64,000 nucleotides of DNA from an uncultured Eubacteriales bacterium (GTDB lineage: Bacteria; Bacillota; Clostridia; Tissierellales; Peptoniphilaceae). Location of the stretch: positions 1 through 64,000 of the forward strand of contig UQFH01000006.1 of NCBI GenBank assembly GCA_900540185.1, read 5' to 3'. Within the stretch, counting starts at the first letter, position 1, and every line of letters begins with the position of its first letter. Of this stretch, positions 52,723 through 61,563 are shown one piece after another. A model generated the notes under the pieces. It was not told the origin of the DNA. It saw only the letters and a list, made by a program, of their open reading frames with translations, and did not search any database. Position numbers and translations under genes: made by a program.

Positions 52723-53549
52723 TATAAATGTAACACCAATCCGCCTTCTTCGGCATAAGTGGTACTTAGACCCTTCATGCCCGTAATTTCTATAATTCTG
52801 TCAGGAAAATCTTTAAGAAGCATCTCCCTCACTTCTTTTGCCGCTTCAAGCGCATTCGCTTCGCTGATGACAATCGCCGTCTTTAAACTCTTGTCGCATA
52901 TATCGAGCGCTTTATTTACTAAAGATTTTATCGAACGTTTCAAGCCTCTTTCAATTGAAACCGGCACGATTTTCCCATCTTTCGCTTTTCCAATCATTCT
53001 AATATTTAAAACTTTCGAAAGTTTTCCCGCAATTTTCGGAATTCTTCCGTTCTTCGCAAGGTTCGAAAGACTTGCAAGATTTATTATAGTCGATGAACGA
53101 TTAATAACATCTTCCGTATCTGCGACCGTTTTCTCAAAAGACTTGCCTTCTTTTATGCATTTAACAAGATTTAGAAAAACGGCAGTCTCTCCGGCAACTG
53201 CACTTCTTGAGTCGAAAACGTGAACCTTTGCTCCCGGATATTCCTTTAAATACATTTCCTTTGCAATCATTGCCGATTGATAAGTTCCAGAAAGCTCGCT
53301 TGTTATAGTTACTACATAAACTATATCGCCTTCAAATTTATCAAAAAAATCCATCGGAGACGGACATGCCGTTTTAACCGGTTCTTTCGATTCTTCCATC
53401 TTAATTCTGAAATCCTCGATATTTAAATTTTCATCATCTAGAAAATCATTGCTGCCGATTGACAACTTGAATGGAACAAATGAAACATCAATGCCTTCCA
53501 TCATATCCAAATTAAGTTCACAACAAGAATCCACAACAATTTTTATCAT
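52722..53549 (-). CDS. DegV family fatty-acid-binding protein
   Basis: 275-residue protein of the DegV/FakB family, which binds one fatty acid that a kinase such as FakA phosphorylates. Motifs VVDSCCELN near the N-terminus, TACPSPMDFFDKFEG and VVTITSELSGTYQSA are typical. No fakA-like gene is in the window. It lies 1 base after glmM. Confidence 0.9.
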   Translation of the reverse strand: MIKIVVDSCCELNLDMMEGIDVSFVPFKLSIGSNDFLDDENLNIEDFRIKMEESKEPVKTACPSPMDFFDKFEGDIVYVVTITSELSGTYQSAMIAKEMYLKEYPGAKVHVFDSRSAVAGETAVFLNLVKCIKEGKSFEKTVADTEDVINRSSTIINLASLSNLAKNGRIPKIAGKLSKVLNIRMIGKAKDGKIVPVSIERGLKRSIKSLVNKALDICDKSLKTAIVISEANALEAAKEVREMLLKDFPDRIIEITGMKGLSTTYAEEGGLVLHL

Positions 53550-53550
53550 G

Positions 53551-54879
53551 TTATGCCTCCTTTTCTATTACATCTTTAAGAGTATTTGCCTCAGCTTTAA
53601 GCTCTTCCAAATCCGTTCCTTCAAGCATAATTCTTACAAATTTTTCAGTTCCCGAAGGTCTGATTAAAACTCTATAGTTCGGATGTCTCTCATGCATCTT
53701 TTCAATTGCAATTGAAATATTTTTATTTTCTCTGAAAGTTTTCTTTAAATTATCGTCCGCATTTGCGTTTACAAGCACTTGCGGATAATCTTTGTAGGCT
53801 TCGCCGATGACCGATGCTTTTTCGTTTCTTGCTGCGAGCATATCTGCAACAATTACCGCAGTTTGTACACCGTCCCCCATTGTGTTGTGGTCGAGAAAAA
53901 TTATATGTCCGGATTTTTCACCGCCAATCACATAATCATGTTTTCTCATTCCCTCCATAACATATCTGTCGCCGACATCGGCTCTTTCGAGTTTTATATT
54001 ATTTTCTTTCAAATATTCTTCGAAAGCCATATTGCTCATAGTTGTAGTGACAACACCGTCGTTTTTAAGTTTGCCTTCTTCGAGGTAATTCTTTGCAGAA
54101 TACGCAATAATATGATCCCCGTCGAGCACATTCCCCTTCTCATCGGAGAATATAACTCTGTCGGCATCCCCGTCAAAACTGACTCCAAAGTCAAGCTTTT
54201 CTTTCAAAACAAGATCAGCAACCTTTTCCGGACATGTTGAACCGCTCTTTTCGTTTATGTGTCTTCCGTCGCCGTTTGAGAAAATCTTCTTAACATCGCA
54301 TCCGAGTTCTGTGAAAATTCTTTCAGCATAATAACTCATAACTCCGTCGCCCGAATCGATACCGACTTTCAGTCCCTTTAAACTGTGCTTTGGAATTTCC
54401 AAAATATGTTTTACATAATCTTCTTTAAAATCAGTTCCGTCGCGGTATTCTCCAATTTCGTCGTAACTCTTTTCATCGCCTTCAATCGAATCGATAATGG
54501 ACTCGATTCCTTCTTCGATTTCATCGGAAAGCTTGTAACCGTCGCCTCCGATAAGTTTCACGCCGTTGTATTCATACGGATTGTGGCTTGCGCTTATCAT
54601 AACCGCAATATCGGCATTGTTTTTTCTCGCAATATATGCGACTGCCGGTGTCGGCACAATTCCCAAGTCGTAGACGATGCCCCCTTCGGCAATTACGCCC
54701 GACATCAAACTCATCTGAAGCATCTTACTCGAAATTCTTGTATCCATTCCAACGACAACAGTCGGTCTGTCCTTTTTTAAATATTTTACAATCGCTCTTC
54801 CCGTTTTATATAGAAACTCGTTTGTAAGCTCCTTATTAGCTATTCCACGAGCTCCGTCCGTACCAAAATATTTTTTCAT
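53551..54879 (-). CDS. glmM: phosphoglucosamine mutase
   Basis: Converts glucosamine-6-phosphate to glucosamine-1-phosphate for UDP-GlcNAc. It has 442 residues from MKKYFGTDGARG; CCGGAGGTAAT precedes this ATG and a longer frame has no ribosome site. Catalytic Ser is in MISASHNPYEYNG (Ser98 or the preceding Ser96 by count; family logic favours the Ser before HNP), the metal loop is FDGDADRV, and the C-terminal RPSGTEKFVRIM binds phosphate. Confidence 0.96.
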   Translation of the reverse strand: MKKYFGTDGARGIANKELTNEFLYKTGRAIVKYLKKDRPTVVVGMDTRISSKMLQMSLMSGVIAEGGIVYDLGIVPTPAVAYIARKNNADIAVMISASHNPYEYNGVKLIGGDGYKLSDEIEEGIESIIDSIEGDEKSYDEIGEYRDGTDFKEDYVKHILEIPKHSLKGLKVGIDSGDGVMSYYAERIFTELGCDVKKIFSNGDGRHINEKSGSTCPEKVADLVLKEKLDFGVSFDGDADRVIFSDEKGNVLDGDHIIAYSAKNYLEEGKLKNDGVVTTTMSNMAFEEYLKENNIKLERADVGDRYVMEGMRKHDYVIGGEKSGHIIFLDHNTMGDGVQTAVIVADMLAARNEKASVIGEAYKDYPQVLVNANADDNLKKTFRENKNISIAIEKMHERHPNYRVLIRPSGTEKFVRIMLEGTDLEELKAEANTLKDVIEKEA

Positions 54880-54880
54880 A

Positions 54881-56137
54881 TTACCTCCGGATTTCTTTAT
54901 AAGAAATTTCAGCAAGATTAATTAGATGGTCATTCTCATTTTTCTCTCCAAACAATGTAGCTTCGAAAAGCTCATTTAAAATCTCGCCGATTTGGGCTCC
55001 TTTGAATCCAATTTTCATTAGGTCCTCGCCGTTTATATCGACCTCGTTAATCGAAGTTGGAATCAAACCCCTCTCTATATTATGAATGATTTTTGCCAAT
55101 TTGTCAATTTTTTCACTCTCTTCGTCCGAAAGTCCCCACACAAATCGAATGAAATTTAAAACATCATATAAATCATAAAGTGTATCGATTCCATATTTCC
55201 CCAAAATTTTAACTAAAATATCCAAAAAACCATCTGACGAAATATAAAAATTAACAAGCGATTTAATTTTTAAAATCTCTTTGTTTGTAAAACCTATAAA
55301 GTCTAAAAATACTTCCATTTCGGTAATTTTCATTTTAATAATTAATGCAGTGACTAAAATGTCAAATTTTATATAGTTTTTTTCTAAAAATATTCGAATT
55401 AATTGTTCTCTATCTTGAAATTTACTTAAATAAAAATTTTTATATACCAATCCTTCTTTGCAAATCAGATTAAAAAATATATGATTTTGATTTAAAATAA
55501 ATTTCTTAAAATTTTTAAATCTATATTCTTTATTTATATTTTTAACCAAATAAAAATATTTATCTATAGCATTATAAGTCTCTTTATCAAATTTCAAATT
55601 TAAAGACTCGGAGAATCTAATTGCTCTAATAATTCTCTTGGGGTCTTCGTGAATTCTTTTCTCGGCATCACCGATAAATCTAAGTTTATTATTATATAAA
55701 TCCGATATACCATTTGAAAAATCAAGAATTTTTCCATTTCTATCCATATATAATGCATTAATAGTAAAATCTCGCCTTTTGTAATCAATCTCCGGTCTGT
55801 CCGTGAAAACTATTTTCGGTTTATTCCCTTTTCCATAAAACTCCTTTCGCATTGGCGTAAATTCAAACCTGAGCCCCGTCTTTTTGTCTGTAAACTTGAA
55901 AGCTTTATAACTCTTTTCATATCTTAAAAATTTGAATTCATTTTTAAAAAATCTATCTTTAAAAACGTCAATGGATTCCACATTTATCGCAACATCAAAA
56001 TCAGAGGTGCTTCGATTTAGAAGAAAATCTCGAACCGCACCTCCAACCAAATATGCATCGTATCCCGACAACTCATATATTTTATTTAAAATATAAATTG
56101 CTCTTTTTAAATATCTTATTTCAATTTTTTTGTTCAT
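54881..56137 (-). CDS. cca: CCA tRNA nucleotidyltransferase
   Basis: Adds the 3' CCA end to tRNAs. It has 418 residues. The head domain carries LVGGAVRDFLLNR and the metal-binding TSDFDVAI; DRPEIDYKRRDFTINALYMD and DPKRIIRAIRFSESLNL follow. The C-terminal half is helical, AT-rich and less recognisable. It ends 2 bases before glmM begins. Alternative: an A-adding enzyme of the split CC/A type; cannot be told from sequence alone. Confidence 0.9.
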   Translation of the reverse strand: MNKKIEIRYLKRAIYILNKIYELSGYDAYLVGGAVRDFLLNRSTSDFDVAINVESIDVFKDRFFKNEFKFLRYEKSYKAFKFTDKKTGLRFEFTPMRKEFYGKGNKPKIVFTDRPEIDYKRRDFTINALYMDRNGKILDFSNGISDLYNNKLRFIGDAEKRIHEDPKRIIRAIRFSESLNLKFDKETYNAIDKYFYLVKNINKEYRFKNFKKFILNQNHIFFNLICKEGLVYKNFYLSKFQDREQLIRIFLEKNYIKFDILVTALIIKMKITEMEVFLDFIGFTNKEILKIKSLVNFYISSDGFLDILVKILGKYGIDTLYDLYDVLNFIRFVWGLSDEESEKIDKLAKIIHNIERGLIPTSINEVDINGEDLMKIGFKGAQIGEILNELFEATLFGEKNENDHLINLAEISYKEIRR

Positions 56138-56163
56138 GCCTTATTTATACCCGAATTTTATGT

Positions 56164-56189
56164 AATAAAAAAAGCCCCGAAGGGCTTTT
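56164..56189 (-). terminator. terminator after the SLH protein gene
   Basis: AAAAGCCC-TTCG-GGGCTTTT forms a GC-rich stem with a stable UUCG loop, followed by a run of T on the minus strand. Confidence 0.9.
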
Positions 56190-56192
56190 GGT

Positions 56193-58244
56193 TTAATAGT
56201 AGTTAAATGGTTTTGTTGTTGCATTTACTTCTGTTGCAATATATTTTCCGTCTTTTAATTCAACCTTAACAACTGCTTCAAAGTAAACATTGTATGAACG
56301 ATTTTCTATTGCTTGCATCATTTGAGTGATTGACATAGCTTTTCCATCCAAATAGAATTTTGTTTTATAATCGTCAAATGGAATTTGGTTTGGACCATTT
56401 TCAATCTTTGCATTGTCATAAGAATTGTAGTAATAGTTGCTTTTTACAGACGTATCTAAATCTATATATCCTTCGCGAGAATAGATTTGATATAATTCTC
56501 CAACATATGTTCCTGCCGGAATTCCGTCATATGTGTTGTTTAGAATTTCAATTGAGATTGCTACGCCATTCTTCATTTTGATATTAACAAGCATATCTCT
56601 TCTTAGATTTACCAAATCTAATCTCCTATTGCTATTGTATGCATAAACATCTGTATCTCTGTCAATGCTTATTGAAACATATTCATTTCTACGAGTGTCC
56701 TTGTATAGTTTCGGAGATACGTCTATTGTGGAGTAATTTCTTCGTACATCGTTATAAATATATCCGTAAATATTTCCATCTCTTACATTTCCATCAAAAT
56801 CATAGTAGACGCCTGTGACAATATCATTTTTTCCTCTATAAAATTCGAAGCTTACAGGTTGACCTTTTGTGAAATAAGTGTTGCCGCCTCTTGATGTTAA
56901 TGATCTTGCACTTACCCCTCTATTTGATTTATTTATATAAACATTGTCATCTAAAACATAGTATTCCGTTCTGCTTGAATTTGAATCAGGTCTATAATAA
57001 ACTCTGTATTCTCTATTTCTTGAGTCATACTCAAATTTTTCAAAGAATCCTGCGAAGTTTATATTTTTCTTAGCTTCAACTTTCGTTGCTTTGTCTTCGC
57101 TATAAGTTACTTTTACTTCATATCCTTCTCTCAATTCATCGTATCTTGCAGTCTTACCGTCGAGTTTTATGTCGGCGTTTTTAAAGTCGAGAGTTATAGT
57201 TTTTGTGCTGTTGTTTTCCTTATATTCAATCTTTGCATCGTAATTGTTGCTTCTGATTTCTTTAATCGTTCCTTCAATATTCTTTATAGCGTCTTTAAAT
57301 TCTCCCGAATAAACAGTTTCCCCTGAAATTGTAAGAACCGCTTCCATTCCTTCCTTAACATTTGAAGTAGTGCTTGTTCTTCCGTTAACTTTAATGTTTG
57401 CATTTGCCGGGAAGTTGTAAACTTTAAGCTCGTTATTCGGAGTATTTATTGTAATATAATTTTGTCCGCTACCCATTCCGAACATCGACTTTACTACACC
57501 CATAACATTCTCAAGATTTGAAGGTGCTGTCGGTGTTGCAGGAACCGGCGTCGGATTGTTATTCAATTTATTTCCGTTTGCTTGGATATATGAATTTGCA
57601 ACATATAGCATTTTTGCAACTTCAGCTCTTGAAAGTGGATCTGTAGGTCTGAAGTTTCCATTTTCGTCGCCTTTCGGATTTAAAACTCCAACTTTTTGAA
57701 GCGCTCCAATATAAGGAATTACAGAAGTTTTAATCTTTTCGGTATCTTTATAAGTTAAATTTGTAGCAACCGGGTCAAGTCCCATGGCTCTACAGAATAA
57801 CATTGTCGTGTCGCTTCTTGAAAACGGATATTGTGCGTTGTCCTTTATCATAGACGGCGAACCGCTCTTAGCAGCATTATTTAGCAAATCCACACTGATA
57901 ACATTTTTTGAAAGACATTTTAAAAGATACGGTCTTACCCATGCTGTCGGTTTCAAACTGTTTAAAGTCGCCCCATATGTGCTTTCTGCAACTTGCATAT
58001 CAGCTTCGGAAACATTTAAAAAGTTCGACAACATTTTAACGAGTTCCGTAAATCTTATCGGTGCATTCGGTTTAAAAGTTCCATCAGGGAATCCGTTTAT
58101 AAATCCAAGGTCCGCACATTGTTCAATATAAGTCTTTGCCCAATGTTTATTTGTGATATCTTTAAAACTGGCAGCAAATGTCGAAACCGGTAGCATTAAA
58201 ACGACCAGTGCTATCGCCGCAAATTTAGTAATCTTCTTGTTCAT
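56193..58244 (-). CDS. S-layer-homology (SLH) domain protein
   Basis: 683-residue secreted protein from MNKKITKFAAIALVVL; GGAGG lies six bases upstream. Signal peptide about 1-24 ending in TFA. Three SLH domains follow (about 26-80, 85-160, 165-225) with GFPDGTFKPNAPIRFTELVKML and NFRPTDPLSRAEVAKMLYVA. A Pro/Thr-rich linker (about 232-245) leads to a 430-residue beta-rich region, full of Tyr, Asn and Arg, that I do not recognise. It should bind the wall through SLH domains. The partner SLH gene is divergent. Confidence 0.9.
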   Translation of the reverse strand: MNKKITKFAAIALVVLMLPVSTFAASFKDITNKHWAKTYIEQCADLGFINGFPDGTFKPNAPIRFTELVKMLSNFLNVSEADMQVAESTYGATLNSLKPTAWVRPYLLKCLSKNVISVDLLNNAAKSGSPSMIKDNAQYPFSRSDTTMLFCRAMGLDPVATNLTYKDTEKIKTSVIPYIGALQKVGVLNPKGDENGNFRPTDPLSRAEVAKMLYVANSYIQANGNKLNNNPTPVPATPTAPSNLENVMGVVKSMFGMGSGQNYITINTPNNELKVYNFPANANIKVNGRTSTTSNVKEGMEAVLTISGETVYSGEFKDAIKNIEGTIKEIRSNNYDAKIEYKENNSTKTITLDFKNADIKLDGKTARYDELREGYEVKVTYSEDKATKVEAKKNINFAGFFEKFEYDSRNREYRVYYRPDSNSSRTEYYVLDDNVYINKSNRGVSARSLTSRGGNTYFTKGQPVSFEFYRGKNDIVTGVYYDFDGNVRDGNIYGYIYNDVRRNYSTIDVSPKLYKDTRRNEYVSISIDRDTDVYAYNSNRRLDLVNLRRDMLVNIKMKNGVAISIEILNNTYDGIPAGTYVGELYQIYSREGYIDLDTSVKSNYYYNSYDNAKIENGPNQIPFDDYKTKFYLDGKAMSITQMMQAIENRSYNVYFEAVVKVELKDGKYIATEVNATTKPFNYY

Positions 58245-58284
58245 TTCCATCCTCCTTAAGTAAATTCATTCGAATCTATCTATA

Positions 58285-58313
58285 ATTGTACACTTTAAAC
58301 ATTGAAATGTCAA
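58285..58313 (-). promoter_or_regulatory. promoter of the large SLH gene
   Basis: TTGACA (58308-58313) and TACAAT (58285-58290) on the minus strand with a 17-bp spacer. Confidence 0.85.
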
Positions 58314-58396
58314 TCACATGAGTGTTACATTTATGTTTCACAATTGAAATATTAATTTCGTTATATTACATTTTCGTGACGTTTATACAAATTCTA

Positions 58397-58425
58397 TTGA
58401 AAAAAGCCCCTATATAAAGTATCAT
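58397..58425 (+). promoter_or_regulatory. promoter of the small SLH gene
   Basis: TTGAAA (58397-58402) and TATCAT (58420-58425), spacer 17 bp. Confidence 0.65.
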
Positions 58426-58483
58426 ATAAGTAGGTGCGGACGCACTTATTGTTTTTGTATAAACTTGAAAGGAGCTCACTGAG

Positions 58484-59086
58484 TTGAAGAGAATATTTAA
58501 TTCGCTCTTTACTTTGTTTTTAGTCATTTTATTATGTATAAATTCAACTGTAAAAGCTTATCCAACTAAATATTATAACGAAGCGAAACTTCTTGAAAAA
58601 GCCGATATTATGAAAGGCGATACAAATGGCGATTTGATGCTCGACGAAACTCTTCAAAGGCAGGATCTTGTAATAATCATTGCAAGACTTTATTCAGAGG
58701 AAAAAAGAGCAAAGTCGATGACAGGAAAGCTTGAATTTAAAGATGTTGACAGCAAAGCTTACTACAGACCGTTCATTATCTGGGCTGCCGAAAAAGGAAT
58801 TATGGAAGGAAAATCCGAAACAAAATTCGGCGTCGGCGACGATGTTACAGTTCTTCAGCTTGAAACAATCCTGCTTAGAATTTTGGGCTATGAAGAAGAA
58901 GCAAAGAATCCGGATTTAATCGTAACGCTTTCCGATTCGCTTGGTCTTGCTGAAGGCGTATCTGCAAAAGATGGCGACAGCATTAAGCGAGGCGAACTTT
59001 CAAAAATGATTATAAATGCACTTAATATAGAGAGAAAAGGTTCAACTCTAAAATTAAAAGACGTTTTGAATCTTGACATAAAATAA
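58484..59086 (+). CDS. small secreted SLH domain protein
   Basis: 200-residue protein. TTG start (TTGAAGAGAATA) with GGAGC upstream; N-terminal signal peptide (about 1-25, ending VKA). Three degenerate SLH repeats fill the rest: about 27-75, 80-135 (FKDVDSKAYYRPFIIWAAEKGIMEG) and 145-195. No further domain, so it is a wall-binding module alone. It may cap, compete with or adapt the large SLH protein of the divergent gene. Confidence 0.85.
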   Translation: MKRIFNSLFTLFLVILLCINSTVKAYPTKYYNEAKLLEKADIMKGDTNGDLMLDETLQRQDLVIIIARLYSEEKRAKSMTGKLEFKDVDSKAYYRPFIIWAAEKGIMEGKSETKFGVGDDVTVLQLETILLRILGYEEEAKNPDLIVTLSDSLGLAEGVSAKDGDSIKRGELSKMIINALNIERKGSTLKLKDVLNLDIK

Positions 59087-59118
59087 CTCCCAATCGATTT
59101 TATTGAGAGTTATTTTTA
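59082..59118. terminator. bidirectional terminator after the small SLH gene
   Basis: AATAACTC.CCAAT and ATTG.GAGTTATT form a stem around CGATTTT, followed by TTTTATTT. It lies between convergent genes. Confidence 0.8.
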
Positions 59119-59119
59119 T

Positions 59120-60226
59120 TTATTCAACTTTTTTCATTGAGTAGAAATCATAGTCCACTAAAACTTTTACATATCCTCTTAGCATATCATTTACGTCTTC
59201 GTCTCCTGTATCGACTCTTAAAGGCCCACGGATGGAATTTAATTTTTTTCTCGTCGCAAGCACCGTTATATTTTCTTTTCCCACTTTTTTTATTACCTCA
59301 GGTGAAAACTGTTGATTGCCGCGACCGAAAATATAACCTTGTCCTCCAATAACCGTGACAATAATTTTACTATTTCCATATTTTTGAATGAGTTCCAATA
59401 TTTCCTTTTCCGATAAATCTTTCCCGACAAGTTTTTTATTTAAAACCGCATCGACTCCCAAAAGAGAACCATCATATCCGCAAATCTCCGCAATCGGTTT
59501 TAAAGTTGAGCCCGTTCCTATAAAATAGAGCACGTCCTCTTCCATATTGTCGACGGCACAGTGACAAATCGTGTCGATGTCCGCCTGTCCCCCGGCAGTT
59601 GACGGACTCTTTAACGCCTGCATCAAATTCGAAACATATGGCACATACATATATCCGTAGAGCTTTACATTCAAAATTTCTTTTCTAAACGCTTCTTCGT
59701 CAATATCCATAACCTCTTCTAAAATCTTGTCGACTTTTTGTCCGTCCATCATTCTGTTTATTAGAAACGCAGCGGATTTCGGCGTGTTTGCAAAAACTGC
59801 CGAGTGCATTTTTGTACCGGCAGGAATCCCCACAACCGGAAGATTCTCTTTTACCGCGTCATATATATTTCTTGCCGTACCGTCTCCCCCGGCAAAAACA
59901 AGAAGGTCCACATTTTCTTTTAAAATTTCTTTCGCAATTTCAGTCGTGTCTTCGCCCGTCGTTTCATTTTTTATATGTCCGACAACTTTGTGAGGAATGT
60001 CTAGGCTCTCGAGCATTTCCGCTCCCATAACTCCCGGAGCCGAAACAATTTCAGGGAGACTGTTTTCGCTTTTTAAGATTTCAAACACTTCCCTTGCGCG
60101 ATCATTTGCCTTCGGCTTCGCACCGCGCTCGAGTGCAAGCTTTTGAATTTCCTTGCCGTCACTTCCTTTAAGCGCCGCAGAGCCGCCGATTCCCGCCATC
60201 GGATTAACAATTAAACCTATCTTCAC
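59120..60226 (-). CDS. ATP-NAD kinase-like protein (COG3199)
   Basis: 368-residue protein of the predicted polyphosphate/ATP-NAD kinase superfamily, COG3199 branch. MKIGLIVNPMAGIGGSAALKG and VFAGGDGTARNIYDAV (the GGDGT motif) are visible, as is FIGTGSTLKPIAE. Members occur beside acetoin and amino-acid catabolic genes in other bacteria, but no activity is settled. It overlaps pyrC by 23 bases. Confidence 0.85.
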   Translation of the reverse strand: MKIGLIVNPMAGIGGSAALKGSDGKEIQKLALERGAKPKANDRAREVFEILKSENSLPEIVSAPGVMGAEMLESLDIPHKVVGHIKNETTGEDTTEIAKEILKENVDLLVFAGGDGTARNIYDAVKENLPVVGIPAGTKMHSAVFANTPKSAAFLINRMMDGQKVDKILEEVMDIDEEAFRKEILNVKLYGYMYVPYVSNLMQALKSPSTAGGQADIDTICHCAVDNMEEDVLYFIGTGSTLKPIAEICGYDGSLLGVDAVLNKKLVGKDLSEKEILELIQKYGNSKIIVTVIGGQGYIFGRGNQQFSPEVIKKVGKENITVLATRKKLNSIRGPLRVDTGDEDVNDMLRGYVKVLVDYDFYSMKKVE

Positions 60227-61481
60227 TTGTTCCCTCCTTCAAATCGTTATAAAGAACTTTTCCATCCTTTATTGTCATCAAAACCTTTCCAATCATCTTT
60301 CTGCCGAAAAGCGGTGTGTTTTTTGACTTGCTGTATGAATGGTCATAAATATATTCCGCGTCTTTGTCAAGCACGACCAAATCCGCCCTTTCGCCCGGTG
60401 CAATCGGGGAGTTTATTCCAAAGAGTGCACGCGGCTTTGTCGACAAACATCTTATAATTTCCCTCATCGACATTATATTTTTGTGATATATTTTTTCCAT
60501 TGCAACCGAAAATGCCGTTTCAATCGATATAAGTCCGCTCTTCGACTTGAACTCGCCGAGTTTTTTATCCCCGGCAGTGTGTGGAGCGTGGTCTGTTGCT
60601 ATCATATCAATAGTATCGTCTTTTAGACCCTCAATCAAAGCGACTCTGTCCTCTTCGGTTCTCACCGGCGGATTTACCTTTAAAAGCGTTCCGTACTTTT
60701 CGACCATATCCTTTGTAAAAAATAGATGAGTCGGCGTTACCTCGCACGTAAATTTCAATCCGCTTTTTTTTGCATCCCTTATAAGTTCAACGCTTTCTTT
60801 GCTCGAAAGATGTTGAATATTTATATGTCCGCCATATTTTTCCAAAAGCTTCAAATCTCTTTCTATAATTGAGATTTCCGCTTTTCTGTTTGCCGTGTCG
60901 TCGTATCCCGGATGTTCTATAAAACTCGGGTCCTCTTCGTGAAGACTCAAAATAAATCCATATTCTTGAGACAGCTTCAGCGCTTCAATCATTATATCCT
61001 CACGGACAATTGGAAAACCGTCATCGGTAATACATTTGACTCCGATTTTTTTAAGACTCTCGAAGTCCGTCAAATTCTCTCCTTTCATACCGATTGTCAT
61101 ATTTACCGCTTGATAAATATCTATGGGAATATTTTTTATCTTTTCTTGAACTTCTTCATATTTTGAAACGGAATCAATCGGAGGTTTCGAGTTTGCCATT
61201 GCACAAACATGAGTATAGCCGCCTCTTAGCGCAGCGTGCGCACCGGTTTCATATGTTTCCTTGTCCGATTCTTCGAAATCTCTGAAATGAACATGTGTAT
61301 CAAAAAATGAAGGTGCAAGAATTTTTCCTTTTAAATCAAAAACCTCCTCATTTGAATCACAGTCCAAATTTCCCTCGAGAACTTTTTCTATATATCCGTT
61401 TTTTATCAGTACATCCCCTTCGAAATCTTTCTCCAAAGCAGGATCTATAACTTTAACATTTTTTAATAACAAATTAAACAC
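60204..61481 (-). CDS. pyrC: dihydroorotase or related cyclic amidohydrolase
   Basis: 425-residue amidohydrolase. FFDTHVHFRDFEESDKETYETG carries the HxH metal ligands and the Arg that binds carboxylate; later His and Asp ligands are in INIQHLSSKE and ATDHAPHTAGDKK. Closest in layout to class I dihydroorotases (pyrimidine synthesis), although allantoinase-like activity cannot be excluded. No other pyr genes nearby. Ribosome site is weak (AGAGGTG). Confidence 0.85.
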   Translation of the reverse strand: MFNLLLKNVKVIDPALEKDFEGDVLIKNGYIEKVLEGNLDCDSNEEVFDLKGKILAPSFFDTHVHFRDFEESDKETYETGAHAALRGGYTHVCAMANSKPPIDSVSKYEEVQEKIKNIPIDIYQAVNMTIGMKGENLTDFESLKKIGVKCITDDGFPIVREDIMIEALKLSQEYGFILSLHEEDPSFIEHPGYDDTANRKAEISIIERDLKLLEKYGGHINIQHLSSKESVELIRDAKKSGLKFTCEVTPTHLFFTKDMVEKYGTLLKVNPPVRTEEDRVALIEGLKDDTIDMIATDHAPHTAGDKKLGEFKSKSGLISIETAFSVAMEKIYHKNIMSMREIIRCLSTKPRALFGINSPIAPGERADLVVLDKDAEYIYDHSYSKSKNTPLFGRKMIGKVLMTIKDGKVLYNDLKEGTSEDRFNC

Positions 61482-61505
61482 CTCTCTTATGTTATACCCA
61501 TAAAG

Positions 61506-61534
61506 ATGACATTATTTTCAGAATCTGTTATAAT
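61506..61534 (+). promoter_or_regulatory. promoter of the aminopeptidase gene
   Basis: ATGACA (61506-61511) and TATAAT (61529-61534), spacer 17 bp with TG just before the -10 box. Confidence 0.8.
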
Positions 61535-61563
61535 AGTATTATAGAAAAGAAAGGAGATTTTTT

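Larger units (their letters stand above)
58251..58483. other. divergent promoter region between two SLH genes
   Basis: 233 bases with two good divergent promoters and no gene. The minus-strand one is at 58285-58313 and the plus-strand one at 58397-58425. A hairpin, GTGCG-GA-CGCAC at 58433-58444, lies at the start of the plus-strand transcript. Confidence 0.7.

Noticed and set aside
52759..53223. 154-codon open frame opposite the degV-family gene
   Set aside because: Antisense to a well-conserved gene; no ribosome site or recognisable domain.
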